Source of the DNA: RBG-13-43-22 sp040755035
Lineage (GTDB): Bacteria > Desulfobacterota > RBG-13-43-22
DNA length: 6,899 nt
Assembly: GCA_040755035.1 (NCBI GenBank)
Contig: JBFMBU010000301.1
Location: forward strand, 1 to 6,899
Direction of reading: 5' to 3'
The position numbers were made by a program, and so were the translations under genes. Numbering within the stretch: the stretch's first letter is position 1; every line of letters starts with the position of its first letter. Shown here piece after piece: positions 1-6,588 of this stretch. The notes below the pieces were generated by a model. The model did not search any database, was not told the DNA's origin, and saw nothing but the letters and a program-made list of their open reading frames with translations.

Positions 1-733
1 TGAATCTCTCCCGGATCGGCCCCGTTTCCACGATTTTTCCGGCGTACATAACAGCGACCCGGTCACAGATTTTTGCCACAATGCCGAAATCATGGGTGAC
101 GACGATCAAGGCCAGGTTGAACTCCCGCTGAATGGTTTTCAGTAAGGCCAGAAATTGGGCCTGAATAGTGACATCCAAGGCGGTCGTGGGCTCATCGGCA
201 ATCAACAGTTTGGGTTGGCAGCTCAGGGCCATGGCCCCGACGATCCGCTGCCGCATGCCCCCGCTCATCTGGTGCGGATATTCTTTAACCCTTATTTCCG
301 GCAAAGGGATTTTAACCCAGCCCAGCATCTCTTTGGCCTTATCCCAAGCCGTTTTTCGGTCCAGCCCTTGATGGATTTGAATCGGTTCGGCCACCTGATG
401 TCCGATAGTGAAGACCGGATTCAAGGAGGTCATGGGGTCCTGCAGGATCATGGACACCTCGGCCCCGCGGACCTTGCGCATTTCCCCCATGCTTTTTGCC
501 AGGAGGTCTTCACCGTTAAGCAGGATCTGCCCGTCCACGATGCGCCCAGCCGGTTGCGGAACCAATCTCAGAATGGAAAGGCAGGAGATGCTTTTTCCTG
601 ATCCGGATTCCCCGACTATCCCTAAGGTTTCCCCCTTGTCCACATGGAAAGAGACACCGTCTACGGCCTTGACCACACCGCTGCGGGTAAAAAAATGGGT
701 TTTAAGATCCTTAACTATCAGGGTTTTATTCAC
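1..733 (-). CDS. dppD: Peptide/nickel-type ABC importer ATPase, DppD/OppD family (partial, C-terminus beyond base 1)
   Basis: This is the cytoplasmic ATPase subunit of a Dpp/Opp-type importer; it hydrolyses ATP to drive uptake through the two permeases encoded just upstream. Reading the minus strand from GTG at 733 gives 244 codons without a stop before the window ends. Visible motifs are Walker A GESGSGKS (residues 41-48), the Q-loop at Q98 followed by DPMTSLNP, ABC signature SGGMRQR (157-163), Walker B and D-loop LLIADEPTTALD (176-187), and the H-loop His 214 in VVTHD. Family members are usually about 320-330 residues, so roughly 80 residues are missing, including the C-terminal oligopeptide-transporter extension. 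It starts 57 bases after the DppC-type gene ends, so it belongs to the same operon. An in-frame ATG at 754-752 would add seven residues but has no ribosome-binding site, whereas the GTG has AAGGA seven bases upstream. The symbol marks family position only; the substrate is unknown. Confidence 0.93.
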   Translation of the reverse strand, partial: MNKTLIVKDLKTHFFTRSGVVKAVDGVSFHVDKGETLGIVGESGSGKSISCLSILRLVPQPAGRIVDGQILLNGEDLLAKSMGEMRKVRGAEVSMILQDPMTSLNPVFTIGHQVAEPIQIHQGLDRKTAWDKAKEMLGWVKIPLPEIRVKEYPHQMSGGMRQRIVGAMALSCQPKLLIADEPTTALDVTIQAQFLALLKTIQREFNLALIVVTHDFGIVAKICDRVAVMYAGKIVETGPIRERF

Positions 734-740
734 TAAGCAG

Positions 741-745
741 TCCTT
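741..745 (-). promoter_or_regulatory. Ribosome-binding site choosing the GTG start of the ATPase gene
   Basis: The minus strand reads AAGGA, seven bases before GTG at 733-731. The alternative in-frame ATG at 754-752 lies upstream of this site and is preceded only by AT-rich sequence, so the GTG start is preferred. Confidence 0.6.
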
Positions 746-790
746 AAAATTCATATATCAGTTTTTCTGATTAAAACGGAAAAATCCTTT

Positions 791-1666
791 TTAAAACCGT
801 ATGGCCCGAAACTTGGGATCCAACCTGACCCGCAGCCAGTCCCCCAGGAGATTGAAACTTAACACCACCAGCAAGATGGCTATACCCGGCCAGAGACTCA
901 GCCACCAGGCCTGGCCGATATAGTTCCGGCCTTCATTGATCATCCCTCCCCAGGCCGGGGCCGGCGGCGGGATACCCAGGCCCAAAAAGCTCAACGAGGC
1001 CTCGGCGATAATAACCACTCCCAGATTGAGGGTGGCCAGAACTACCAGGCTGTTGACGATATTGGGGAAAATATGTCTGACCATGATGCGGGTCTTGCTG
1101 CACCCGGCCACGATGGCTAAGCGGACGAAATCGCCTTCTTTGATTTTCAGAACTTCGGAGCGCAATACCCGGGCATACCAGGCCCAGGCCACACCGGCCA
1201 GGATAATAATCAGGTTATATTTACTGGCCCCCATGATGGCTGCCAGGGTGACCGCCAGGATCAGAAAGGGCATGGAAAGGACTATGTCTATTAAACGGCT
1301 CACGACCACGTCCGCCTTTCCTCCCAGGTATCCCCCTAAGATGGCCATCAGCGCCCCGAAAAGACCGGAAAATAGGACAACCATGATCCCCACTTCCAAG
1401 GAAACACCGGCACCGACGATCATACGGCTCAGGATATCACGTCCCAGGTGGTCGGTCCCCAGGGGATAGGTCCAAAGCCCCCCCTCGGCCCAGCAGGGTG
1501 GCGTCAGGGCCAGGCGGAATGAAGTGGCGATGGGATCATGGGGAGCGATCCATTTTCCGAAAATTCCGCAGATGAGAAAAAGGATAAGGATCCCCGTGGG
1601 GATTTTGGGGGCCTCTCCCAAAGCGGAAAAGAATTTTTTAAAATTGCTTTTAGACAGCGTTGTCAT
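791..1666 (-). CDS. dppC: ABC importer permease, DppC/OppC family
   Basis: This is the second inner-membrane permease of a Dpp/Opp-type importer, pairing with the DppB-type protein encoded upstream. The 291 residues are a normal family length. A short cytoplasmic N-terminus leads to a first membrane segment at about 26-41, then the family motif LGTDHLGRDILSR (69-81). Further hydrophobic segments lie near 92-115, 127-146, 151-168, 203-226 and 252-275. The EAA loop that contacts the ATPase is at about 177-202, with AGCSKTRIMVRHIFPN carrying the conserved Gly 188. Typical C-terminal blocks follow: SLSFLGLGIPPPAPAWGG (224-241) and FNLLGDWLRVRLDP (271-284). The start is ATG at 1666; no in-frame start codon lies between it and the nearby upstream codons. 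Only a weak GAGA lies close by, and the best Shine-Dalgarno-like AAAGGAG is about 30 bases upstream inside a hairpin. The transported solute cannot be deduced. Confidence 0.95.
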   Translation of the reverse strand: MTTLSKSNFKKFFSALGEAPKIPTGILILFLICGIFGKWIAPHDPIATSFRLALTPPCWAEGGLWTYPLGTDHLGRDILSRMIVGAGVSLEVGIMVVLFSGLFGALMAILGGYLGGKADVVVSRLIDIVLSMPFLILAVTLAAIMGASKYNLIIILAGVAWAWYARVLRSEVLKIKEGDFVRLAIVAGCSKTRIMVRHIFPNIVNSLVVLATLNLGVVIIAEASLSFLGLGIPPPAPAWGGMINEGRNYIGQAWWLSLWPGIAILLVVLSFNLLGDWLRVRLDPKFRAIRF

Positions 1667-1684
1667 GTTTTTCTCTTTGCCGGC

Positions 1685-1704
1685 TAAAGGAACCGTCTCC
1701 TTTA
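1685..1704 (-). other. Hairpin in the DppB-DppC spacer covering an AAAGGAG sequence
   Basis: TAAAGGA (1685-1691) and TCCTTTA (1698-1704) form a perfect 7-bp inverted repeat with a 6-base loop. In the minus-strand transcript it lies between the two permease genes, 18 bases before the DppC-type start codon. It buries the only strong Shine-Dalgarno-like sequence of this spacer. A translational or RNA-stability role is inference, and chance is possible for a 7-bp stem. Confidence 0.4.
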
Positions 1705-1760
1705 ATCCCTTATAGCTCTTCCCTCTTTCACTTGAATCCCCGGCCCCTCGAATCTTTGAA

Positions 1761-2678
1761 CTATTGATACCGTATCCGAGGGTCCAGATAGGCGTATAAA
1801 ATATCCACGATCAGGTTGGCGAAAACAAAAAAGGCGGAAGAAATCAAAACGCACATCTGAACCACCGGATAGTCTCGTCCGAAAATGGATTCGACCACCA
1901 GTCTCCCCAGACCCGGCCAGTTGAATACGGTTTCGATAATCATGGTCCCGTTCATCAGGCCTACAAACTGCAGGGCCGACATGGTTATCACCGGGGCGGA
2001 GGCGTTTTTGAAAGCATGTTTCAGAAAAACCCAAAATTCCGAGACCCCTTTGATCCTGGCCATCTTGATATACTCGGTATCCAGGACATCAAGCATGGCT
2101 GAACGGCTCAATCGGGTCAAGGCGGCCATGGTGTACCAGCCCAGGGTGAAGGCGGGCATGAGATAATGCTGCCAGCTTCCCATGCCTGAAGTAGGCAGCC
2201 AGTGCAGTTTGGTGGCAAAGAGAATGATTAGAATGATCCCCACCCAAAACCCGGGCAGGGCCTGGCCCATAAGAGCGAAGATTTTTCCGAAGCTGTCAAA
2301 TTTCCCCCCGACCCGGACAGAAGAGTAGATGCCGATAGGAATGCCGAATAAAAGGGCAAAGCCCATGCCGGCGACGGCCAGTTTCAGGGTATTGGGAAAG
2401 CGGTCCCAGAACATCTGAATAGCCGGAATATTATTACGCAGAGACTTTCCGAAATCTCCACGAACCACACCGGAAATGTATTTCCAATATTGAACATAAA
2501 TGGGTCGATCAAACCCGTAGTCTTTGCGGATTTGTTCCAGGTCCTGGAAAGTGGCGTTTTGCGGGGCCATGAGGGCCACCGGATCACCGGTAAGGTGAGT
2601 CAGGAAAAAAACAATGATGGAGATGCCCAGGATGGTGACGAGAGCTTGCCCGAATCTTTTAAGAATGTAGCGTTGCAT
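1761..2678 (-). CDS. dppB: ABC importer permease, DppB/OppB family
   Basis: This is the first inner-membrane permease of the Dpp/Opp-type importer and forms the translocation pore with the DppC-type partner. The 305 residues match the family. It opens with MQRYILKRFGQALVTILGIS, whose hydrophobic stretch at about 10-27 is the first membrane segment. Next come the external-domain motif VRGDFGKSL (72-80) and further segments near 98-120, 133-156, 171-187, 230-250 and 275-297. The sequence LPTSGMGSW (161-169) and the ATPase-contacting EAA loop around 203-226 (YIKMARIKGVSEFWVFLKHA) are typical. So are the C-terminal VFNWPGLGRLVVESI (251-265) and YLDPRIRY (297-304). The ATG at 2678 gives the expected N-terminus, but its ribosome-binding site is weak. 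The gene is separated from the binding-protein gene by 366 bases and from the DppC-type gene by 94. Confidence 0.95.
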   Translation of the reverse strand: MQRYILKRFGQALVTILGISIIVFFLTHLTGDPVALMAPQNATFQDLEQIRKDYGFDRPIYVQYWKYISGVVRGDFGKSLRNNIPAIQMFWDRFPNTLKLAVAGMGFALLFGIPIGIYSSVRVGGKFDSFGKIFALMGQALPGFWVGIILIILFATKLHWLPTSGMGSWQHYLMPAFTLGWYTMAALTRLSRSAMLDVLDTEYIKMARIKGVSEFWVFLKHAFKNASAPVITMSALQFVGLMNGTMIIETVFNWPGLGRLVVESIFGRDYPVVQMCVLISSAFFVFANLIVDILYAYLDPRIRYQ

Positions 2679-2815
2679 TATCCGTTTTTAGGGGTCAAGG
2701 GTCCTACGGTTCAAGGAAAAGTATTTAGGGATCAAAGATTAGATTCTTTGGCTCCGAATCTACGGATTTATCTCTAACTTTTTAATAACTCGGGATCAAC
2801 CGCTTCTGAAATATC

Positions 2816-2888
2816 GATGCTGGATCCTGGATACTGGATAATTCACCTCATACGTTCAAGAATATGGGTATCTCAAGTATCCAGCATC
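2816..2888. repeat. Compound inverted and direct repeat built from CTGGAT units
   Basis: The left side holds three tandem CTGGAT units (starting at 2820, 2827 and 2834), each 7 bases apart. The right side ends with AGTATCCAGCATC (2876-2888). GATGCTGGAT (2816-2825) pairs perfectly with 2879-2888, and alternatively CTGGATACT (2827-2835) pairs perfectly with 2876-2884. Two registers of the same hairpin are therefore possible. It looks like an intergenic repetitive element, but I cannot tell whether other copies exist in the genome. Confidence 0.5.
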
Positions 2889-2983
2889 ATTTCATAAAAT
2901 TGAACACCTCCACTGATCCCGGTGGACCGGTTTAAAGACGCAATTTTAAATAGCTTTGGTTAGAGTTTAGAGTCAAGTGAGGA

Positions 2984-3014
2984 GGGTTCGAGGGTATCAG
3001 GAACCCTCGAACCC
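2984..3014 (-). other. Strong 12-bp hairpin just after the binding-protein gene
   Basis: GGGTTCGAGGGT (2984-2995) and ACCCTCGAACCC (3003-3014) are perfect reverse complements around a 7-base loop. In the minus-strand transcript it starts 31 bases after the stop codon of the substrate-binding protein. No run of T follows on that strand, so it does not look like a complete intrinsic terminator. In this family, hairpins after binding-protein genes are known to protect the upstream message and raise binding-protein output relative to the permeases; that role here is inferred from position. Confidence 0.55.
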
Positions 3015-3044
3015 ATGACTCCTTGATTCCTTGAAACCTGTTGT

Positions 3045-4595
3045 TTAATTTTTAACCTTCATATACTCAAAACGGGTGCCGGGGAAGGAGCCCAGTTGCT
3101 GGTCCCACTGGACGATCTTCTGATTCACCCCATAATTGGCGTGGTTGGACCAGAGATGCATATTGATCCGGCTCTCCCGGATGACCTTGGAGAGCTTCCG
3201 TCCCCATTCGGCCTGGCCTTTAACGTCAAAGGCGGCCATACATTTCATCATGGTATCCGAGATTTCCTTGGTGGTAACGTAAGCCCAGAGGTTTCCCCAC
3301 ATATAGGCGTCCTGGACATCGGCCCCGGCATTCTGTTCCGAATCATACCAGGAGTTCCGGGTCACCAACCCGCGCAGCTTTTTGCCCATGTAGGCGTCAA
3401 AATAAGCCGCGCCGTCCAAGATTTTTAATTCCGTTTTGATGCCGACGGCCTCCAGATTGGCGGCAATGGCCTCTATCCAGTATTTATTGACGGAAGTACA
3501 GTTCATCGTGGTCTTAAACCCATTGGGGTAGCCGGCCTCGGCCAAGAGTTTTTTGGCCTTTTCCGGATCATAGGGATCCGGTTTTATATTGGGATCAAAG
3601 CCATAACTGTAAGGAGAAATGACCTCTCCCCAGGGCTCGGCTCCGCCGAAGAGTACCTTGTCGCAAATGGCCTTGCGGTCAATGGCCAGGCTGGCCGCCT
3701 CCCGGACCCGGATATCCAGAAAAGGGCTTTTTTCTTGAGGAAACATGTAATCACAATAGGCCAGGGTGGTGCCCAGGATGTGTTTGACCTGAATCAGTCT
3801 GAGTTTCGGATCGGCCTTGATTATGGGGATATGCGGCCCGGCCAGTTGGGAGATATCCACTTCCCCGGCCTGGAGCATAGCCAGCCGGGTGGCATGTTCA
3901 GGGACATAGACAAATTTCAGGGTCTTAAATTCAGCGGTCTTGCGATGATGCTGGGGCAGGGCTTCCAGGGTGAAAAACTGATCCTGCTTATAGTCCACCC
4001 ATTTGAAAGGCCCGGAACCGACCGGTTTGTCGGCGAATCCGGCATCCCCAACCTTCTCCCGGTATTTTTTAGGCATAATGGCACCGTTCCACCACCATTT
4101 TTTCCAGAGGTTGGGAGAAGGCATGTTCAAATGAACCCGGACCTTCATGGGATCCAGGATTTCGATGCGCTTAATATGCGTTTTATAGGCCACACCCAGA
4201 ACATGCTTCAACTCCGGGCGGGCGTTGGTTTCCATGCTGAATTTGACGTCTTCGGCCGTAAGGGGGTCGCCGTTGTGAAATTTAATGCCGGGTTTAATGT
4301 CGAGGTCGATGTAGCTCCAATCCGGGGCGATTTTCCAGGACTTGGCTACCGAAGGCAGGGAGGCCAGGTCCACGCCCATATCGATGACGCTTTCAAAAAC
4401 CGTGGTGGCGATCAGGGAACCTTGTCCGCCGAAATGGGTGGCCGGATCTCCGCCCCGTTGATAAAAGCCTGGGTAGGAGGTGGCGTAAGTAACCTGCCCT
4501 GTTTGGGCCGCCTGGCCGGTGAGAGGAAGGAAGGTCAGCAAGAGAAGACCTCCTATCAACAACCAAATCATCCGTTTGTTTCTACTGTTTTTCAT
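3045..4595 (-). CDS. Periplasmic substrate-binding protein of Dpp/Opp-type ABC importer (SBP family 5)
   Basis: This exported receptor binds the solute and delivers it to the permease pair. The 516 residues fit family 5. The N-terminus is a classical signal peptide: basic KNSRNKR, a hydrophobic core at about 9-26, and a likely cleavage after Ala 29 or Ala 30 in GQAAQ. No Cys is present at the cleavage site, so it should be a soluble periplasmic protein, not a lipoprotein. Family landmarks are AKSWKIAPDWSY (84-95), KPGIKFHNGDPLTAEDVKFS (101-120), KPVGSGPFKW (190-199), VREAASLAIDRKAI (297-310) and YDPEKAKKLLAEAGYPNGF (342-360). The start is ATG at 4595 with a near-ideal AGGAGG. It is the first gene of the operon, preceded by a good promoter about 130 bases upstream. 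The sequence does not reveal whether the ligand is a peptide, metal chelate, opine or sugar. Confidence 0.95.
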   Translation of the reverse strand: MKNSRNKRMIWLLIGGLLLLTFLPLTGQAAQTGQVTYATSYPGFYQRGGDPATHFGGQGSLIATTVFESVIDMGVDLASLPSVAKSWKIAPDWSYIDLDIKPGIKFHNGDPLTAEDVKFSMETNARPELKHVLGVAYKTHIKRIEILDPMKVRVHLNMPSPNLWKKWWWNGAIMPKKYREKVGDAGFADKPVGSGPFKWVDYKQDQFFTLEALPQHHRKTAEFKTLKFVYVPEHATRLAMLQAGEVDISQLAGPHIPIIKADPKLRLIQVKHILGTTLAYCDYMFPQEKSPFLDIRVREAASLAIDRKAICDKVLFGGAEPWGEVISPYSYGFDPNIKPDPYDPEKAKKLLAEAGYPNGFKTTMNCTSVNKYWIEAIAANLEAVGIKTELKILDGAAYFDAYMGKKLRGLVTRNSWYDSEQNAGADVQDAYMWGNLWAYVTTKEISDTMMKCMAAFDVKGQAEWGRKLSKVIRESRINMHLWSNHANYGVNQKIVQWDQQLGSFPGTRFEYMKVKN

Positions 4596-4601
4596 CCCGA
4601 G

Positions 4602-4607
4602 CCTCCT
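4602..4607 (-). promoter_or_regulatory. Strong Shine-Dalgarno of the binding-protein gene
   Basis: The minus strand reads AGGAGG, six bases before the ATG at 4595. It is much stronger than the sites in front of the permease genes, which fits the need for excess binding protein. Confidence 0.75.
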
Positions 4608-4730
4608 TTTTTTATTACTGCGAACCGCAAGGTTGTTTTGGCCTCGAGGTCACAGCCGTTTTCTAAGGTTAAGAGACTTTAACTTGATAAAAAATATAGG
4701 TTGACAGGTGGTCCTTTTTTTATCTGGCTG

Positions 4731-4759
4731 AGTATATTTTTATAGAAGGGAGGTGTCAA
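4731..4759 (-). promoter_or_regulatory. Sigma70-type promoter of the importer operon
   Basis: On the minus strand a perfect -35 TTGACA (4759-4754) is separated by exactly 17 bases from a -10 TATACT (4736-4731), one mismatch from consensus. The expected transcription start is near 4724, giving a 5' leader of about 130 bases before the binding-protein ATG. No other candidate on this strand in the region comes close. The match is seen directly; activity is inferred. Confidence 0.65.
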
Positions 4760-4801
4760 GAAAATTTAATGAAAAAAATGTATTTAAATAAAAAACTTCC
4801 A

Positions 4802-4831
4802 TTGGCAGGCGAACTCGGTTAAAATTTTACT
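4802..4831 (+). promoter_or_regulatory. Weak candidate promoter of the dehydratase gene
   Basis: TTGGCA (4802-4807, one mismatch to TTGACA) is followed after 18 bases by TTTACT (4826-4831, four of six matches). It would give a leader of only about 20-25 bases before the ATG at 4862. It is the best pair I could find on this strand. The perfect TTGACA at 4701-4706 has no -10 at a suitable distance. Confidence 0.25.
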
Positions 4832-4848
4832 GAATAGTTCTTTTGGAG

Positions 4849-4853
4849 AGGAG
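4849..4853 (+). promoter_or_regulatory. Ribosome-binding site of the dehydratase gene
   Basis: AGGAG lies eight bases before ATG at 4862, within a purine run from 4845 to 4854. A closer ATG at 4855 is out of frame and too near the site, so it supports 4862 as the start. Confidence 0.6.
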
Positions 4854-4861
4854 AATGGTTT

Positions 4862-6463
4862 ATGAAAAAACCAAAGAGTCTGCCCTTGCTGGACGATAAG
4901 GATTTTCCCATCAACCGTATCCGCCAGACCATGGTTCGCGGTACGGGGACCGATATCGAAGAACTCAGGGGAAAACCCCTGATCGCCGTGGTCAATTCTC
5001 ACACGGAATTGAATCCCGGCCATATGCACCTGGGCCTTTTGGCGGAAAAGGTCAAGAACGGCATTCATGCCGCGGGGGGCATCCCCTTTGAATTCAATGT
5101 CCCGGCCCCTTGTGACGGCATGTCCGAAGGGCATGAAGGGATGCGCTATATCCTGCCCCAGCGGGAACTGATCGCCGATATAGTGGAAACCCATGTGCGC
5201 AGTATGATTTTTGACGGGATGGTCATGATCGCCAGTTGCGACAAGATCATTCCGGGGATGATCATGGCCGCAGCCCGGTTGGATATCCCGGCGATTTTTC
5301 TGACCGGCGGGCCCAGTACCTGGCAGAGGCGGGTGGCGGGAGAAAAATTTCCCGGAGGCGGAAACATCGCTTCCTGCGGGGCCTGCGATATCATGGGCAC
5401 GGCCAACACCTTTCAGTGTATGGCCGAGGTCCTGGGTTTGACTATCCCTGGTTCGGCCAATGTCCCCGGTTTTCATACGGATAAACTGCTCTTTGCTCGG
5501 CAGACCGGGAAGCGCATTGTGGAAATGGTCGAAGAAGGGCTGACGGCCAGGAAAATTCTAACCCCGGCGGCCATGGAAAACGCGGTGGTCATGGATCTGG
5601 CCATCGGCGGCTCCACCAATTCAACCCTCCATCTGCCGGCCATTGCCCATGAACTGGGGTTGAATTTGCCTTTATCCAGATTCAATGAACTGAATCAAAA
5701 AATTCCCACCCTGATCGGGATCCGCCCCAGCGGTCCTCATGAAATCCTTGATCTCTATGGCGCCGGGGGCATCCCGGCGGTGATGAAGGTCATGGCCGAT
5801 GATCTCCGTCTGGAGGCCTTGAACGTCACCGGGAAAACCTTTAAAGAGATTGTTGAAGCCGCCCAGGTTTACGACGAAACCGTTATCCCGCCCAGGGACA
5901 GGCCTTTTTCCAAAGAGGGCGGGACGGTCATCCTTTATGGTAATCTGGCACCCGAGGGGGCGGTGGTCAAGCAGTCGGCCGTGGACCCGGAGATGCGGGT
6001 TTTCAGCGGTAAGGCCCGGGTTATGAATTCGGAACATGAGGCTTTGGACGCTTTTCGCGAAAAGATCATTCAGGAAGGGGAGGTGATCGTCATTCGGAAT
6101 GAAGGTCCAAAGGGAGGACCCGGTATGCCGGAAACTTTGGCTGTTACCCTGGCTTTGATCACTTCAGGGCTGAAACGGGTGGCCTTAGTCACCGACGGCC
6201 GTTTTTCCGGGGCATCCTCCGGGCCCTGTATAGGCCATGTTTCGCCGGAAGCCTATGTGGGAGGACCCATCGCCGCCTTGAGAGACGGGGACCGGATTAC
6301 CATCGACATTCCCAACCGGAAGATCGGGTTTGATCTGTCGGATCAGGAGACCCGTGAGCGCCTGAAGGGATTCAAACCCTTCCCCAAGGACATCCCGGAA
6401 GGGTACATGCGCCGTTATGTGAAGCATGTCGGTTCAGCGGCCAAAGGGGCGATTTTGGAATAA
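4862..6463 (+). CDS. ilvD: Dihydroxy-acid dehydratase / EDD-family dehydratase (IlvD-like)
   Basis: This is an iron-sulfur dehydratase of the IlvD/EDD family. IlvD itself turns 2,3-dihydroxy-3-methylbutanoate and its homologue into the 2-oxo acids leading to valine, isoleucine and leucine; relatives dehydrate sugar acids. Both family signatures are intact: CDKIIPGMIMA (126-136) and ALVTDGRFSGAS (441-452), the latter with the catalytic-type Ser 449. Likely cluster ligands are Cys 126 and Cys 174 (in SCGACDIMG), and Lys 128 and Asp 127 would bind the metal. The position that holds the first Cys in [2Fe-2S] members is Gly 53 in PGHMHL, as in the E. coli-type enzyme. Other blocks are GGSTNSTLHL (249-258), YGNLAPEGAVVK (359-370), NEGPKGGPGMPE (413-424) and GPCIGHVSPEA (454-464). 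At 533 residues it is slightly short but complete. No other ilv genes are near, so a sugar-acid substrate is possible. It is transcribed away from the importer. Confidence 0.88.
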   Translation: MKKPKSLPLLDDKDFPINRIRQTMVRGTGTDIEELRGKPLIAVVNSHTELNPGHMHLGLLAEKVKNGIHAAGGIPFEFNVPAPCDGMSEGHEGMRYILPQRELIADIVETHVRSMIFDGMVMIASCDKIIPGMIMAAARLDIPAIFLTGGPSTWQRRVAGEKFPGGGNIASCGACDIMGTANTFQCMAEVLGLTIPGSANVPGFHTDKLLFARQTGKRIVEMVEEGLTARKILTPAAMENAVVMDLAIGGSTNSTLHLPAIAHELGLNLPLSRFNELNQKIPTLIGIRPSGPHEILDLYGAGGIPAVMKVMADDLRLEALNVTGKTFKEIVEAAQVYDETVIPPRDRPFSKEGGTVILYGNLAPEGAVVKQSAVDPEMRVFSGKARVMNSEHEALDAFREKIIQEGEVIVIRNEGPKGGPGMPETLAVTLALITSGLKRVALVTDGRFSGASSGPCIGHVSPEAYVGGPIAALRDGDRITIDIPNRKIGFDLSDQETRERLKGFKPFPKDIPEGYMRRYVKHVGSAAKGAILE

Positions 6464-6588
6464 TTTTTTCCTGTTTTTCCTTGACCCTTAACCCATTACT
6501 ATTTTATTATTATTTTATTCGTCACCGGTGGAGAGTTTTTCAGTCAGGATAGAATTGAATTATTGACCAGAAGATATGGGGTAAAAAG
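6464..6588. other. AT-rich spacer after the dehydratase gene
   Basis: It begins with two T-rich runs right after the stop codon, then CCTTGACCC (6479-6487) followed by TTAACCC, an AT-rich tract, and the 8-base palindrome CACCGGTG (6523-6530). I see no convincing intrinsic terminator. A TAGAAT at 6550-6555 resembles a -10 for the next gene but lacks a -35. Confidence 0.45.

Larger units (their letters stand above)
2679..3044. other. Gene-free spacer between binding-protein and DppB-type genes
   Basis: This 366-base stretch carries no convincing coding region. It is AT-rich overall and contains a compound inverted repeat (2816-2888), a strong 12-bp hairpin (2984-3014), and short motifs of the form CCTTGA(A/C)CC in both orientations. 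Examples are GGGTCAAGG at 2692-2700, GGTTCAAGG at 2708-2716, and two tandem copies of CCTTGA within 3021-3034. The genes on both sides are co-oriented and functionally linked, so transcription probably crosses the spacer. An internal promoter for the permease genes is not evident to me. Confidence 0.6.

Noticed and set aside
155..770. Overlapping plus-strand open frames
   Set aside because: They lie opposite the ATPase gene, whose Walker A, signature, Walker B and H-loop motifs are all readable on the minus strand.
757..771. Small hairpin ATCAG-TTTTT-CTGAT between the DppC-type and ATPase genes
   Set aside because: A 5-bp stem in AT-rich DNA is expected by chance and has no terminator-like tail.
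936..1469. Open frame of 177 codons on the plus strand
   Set aside because: It is antisense to the DppC-type permease gene; the Arg/Thr/Pro-rich translation is a mirror of membrane-protein codons.
3735..4682. Long open frame (315 codons) on the plus strand
   Set aside because: It lies wholly antisense to the well-supported substrate-binding protein gene and its leader, and its translation has no recognisable motif. GC-rich third positions of the real gene explain the open frame.
4701..4706. Perfect TTGACA on the plus strand as a -35 for the dehydratase gene
   Set aside because: The nearest -10-like hexamers are at spacings of 14 and 26 bases, both outside the working range.
4784..5476. Open frame of 230 codons on the minus strand
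   Set aside because: It is antisense to the start of the dehydratase gene, its composition (rich in Gly, His, Arg, Gln) is typical of a shadow frame, and it has no family motif.
6441..6470. Possible intrinsic terminator at the end of the dehydratase gene (CCAAA...TTTGG then T-run)
   Set aside because: The stem is only 5 bp, mostly A-T, and overlaps the last codons; the T-run follows after a gap. Too weak to call.
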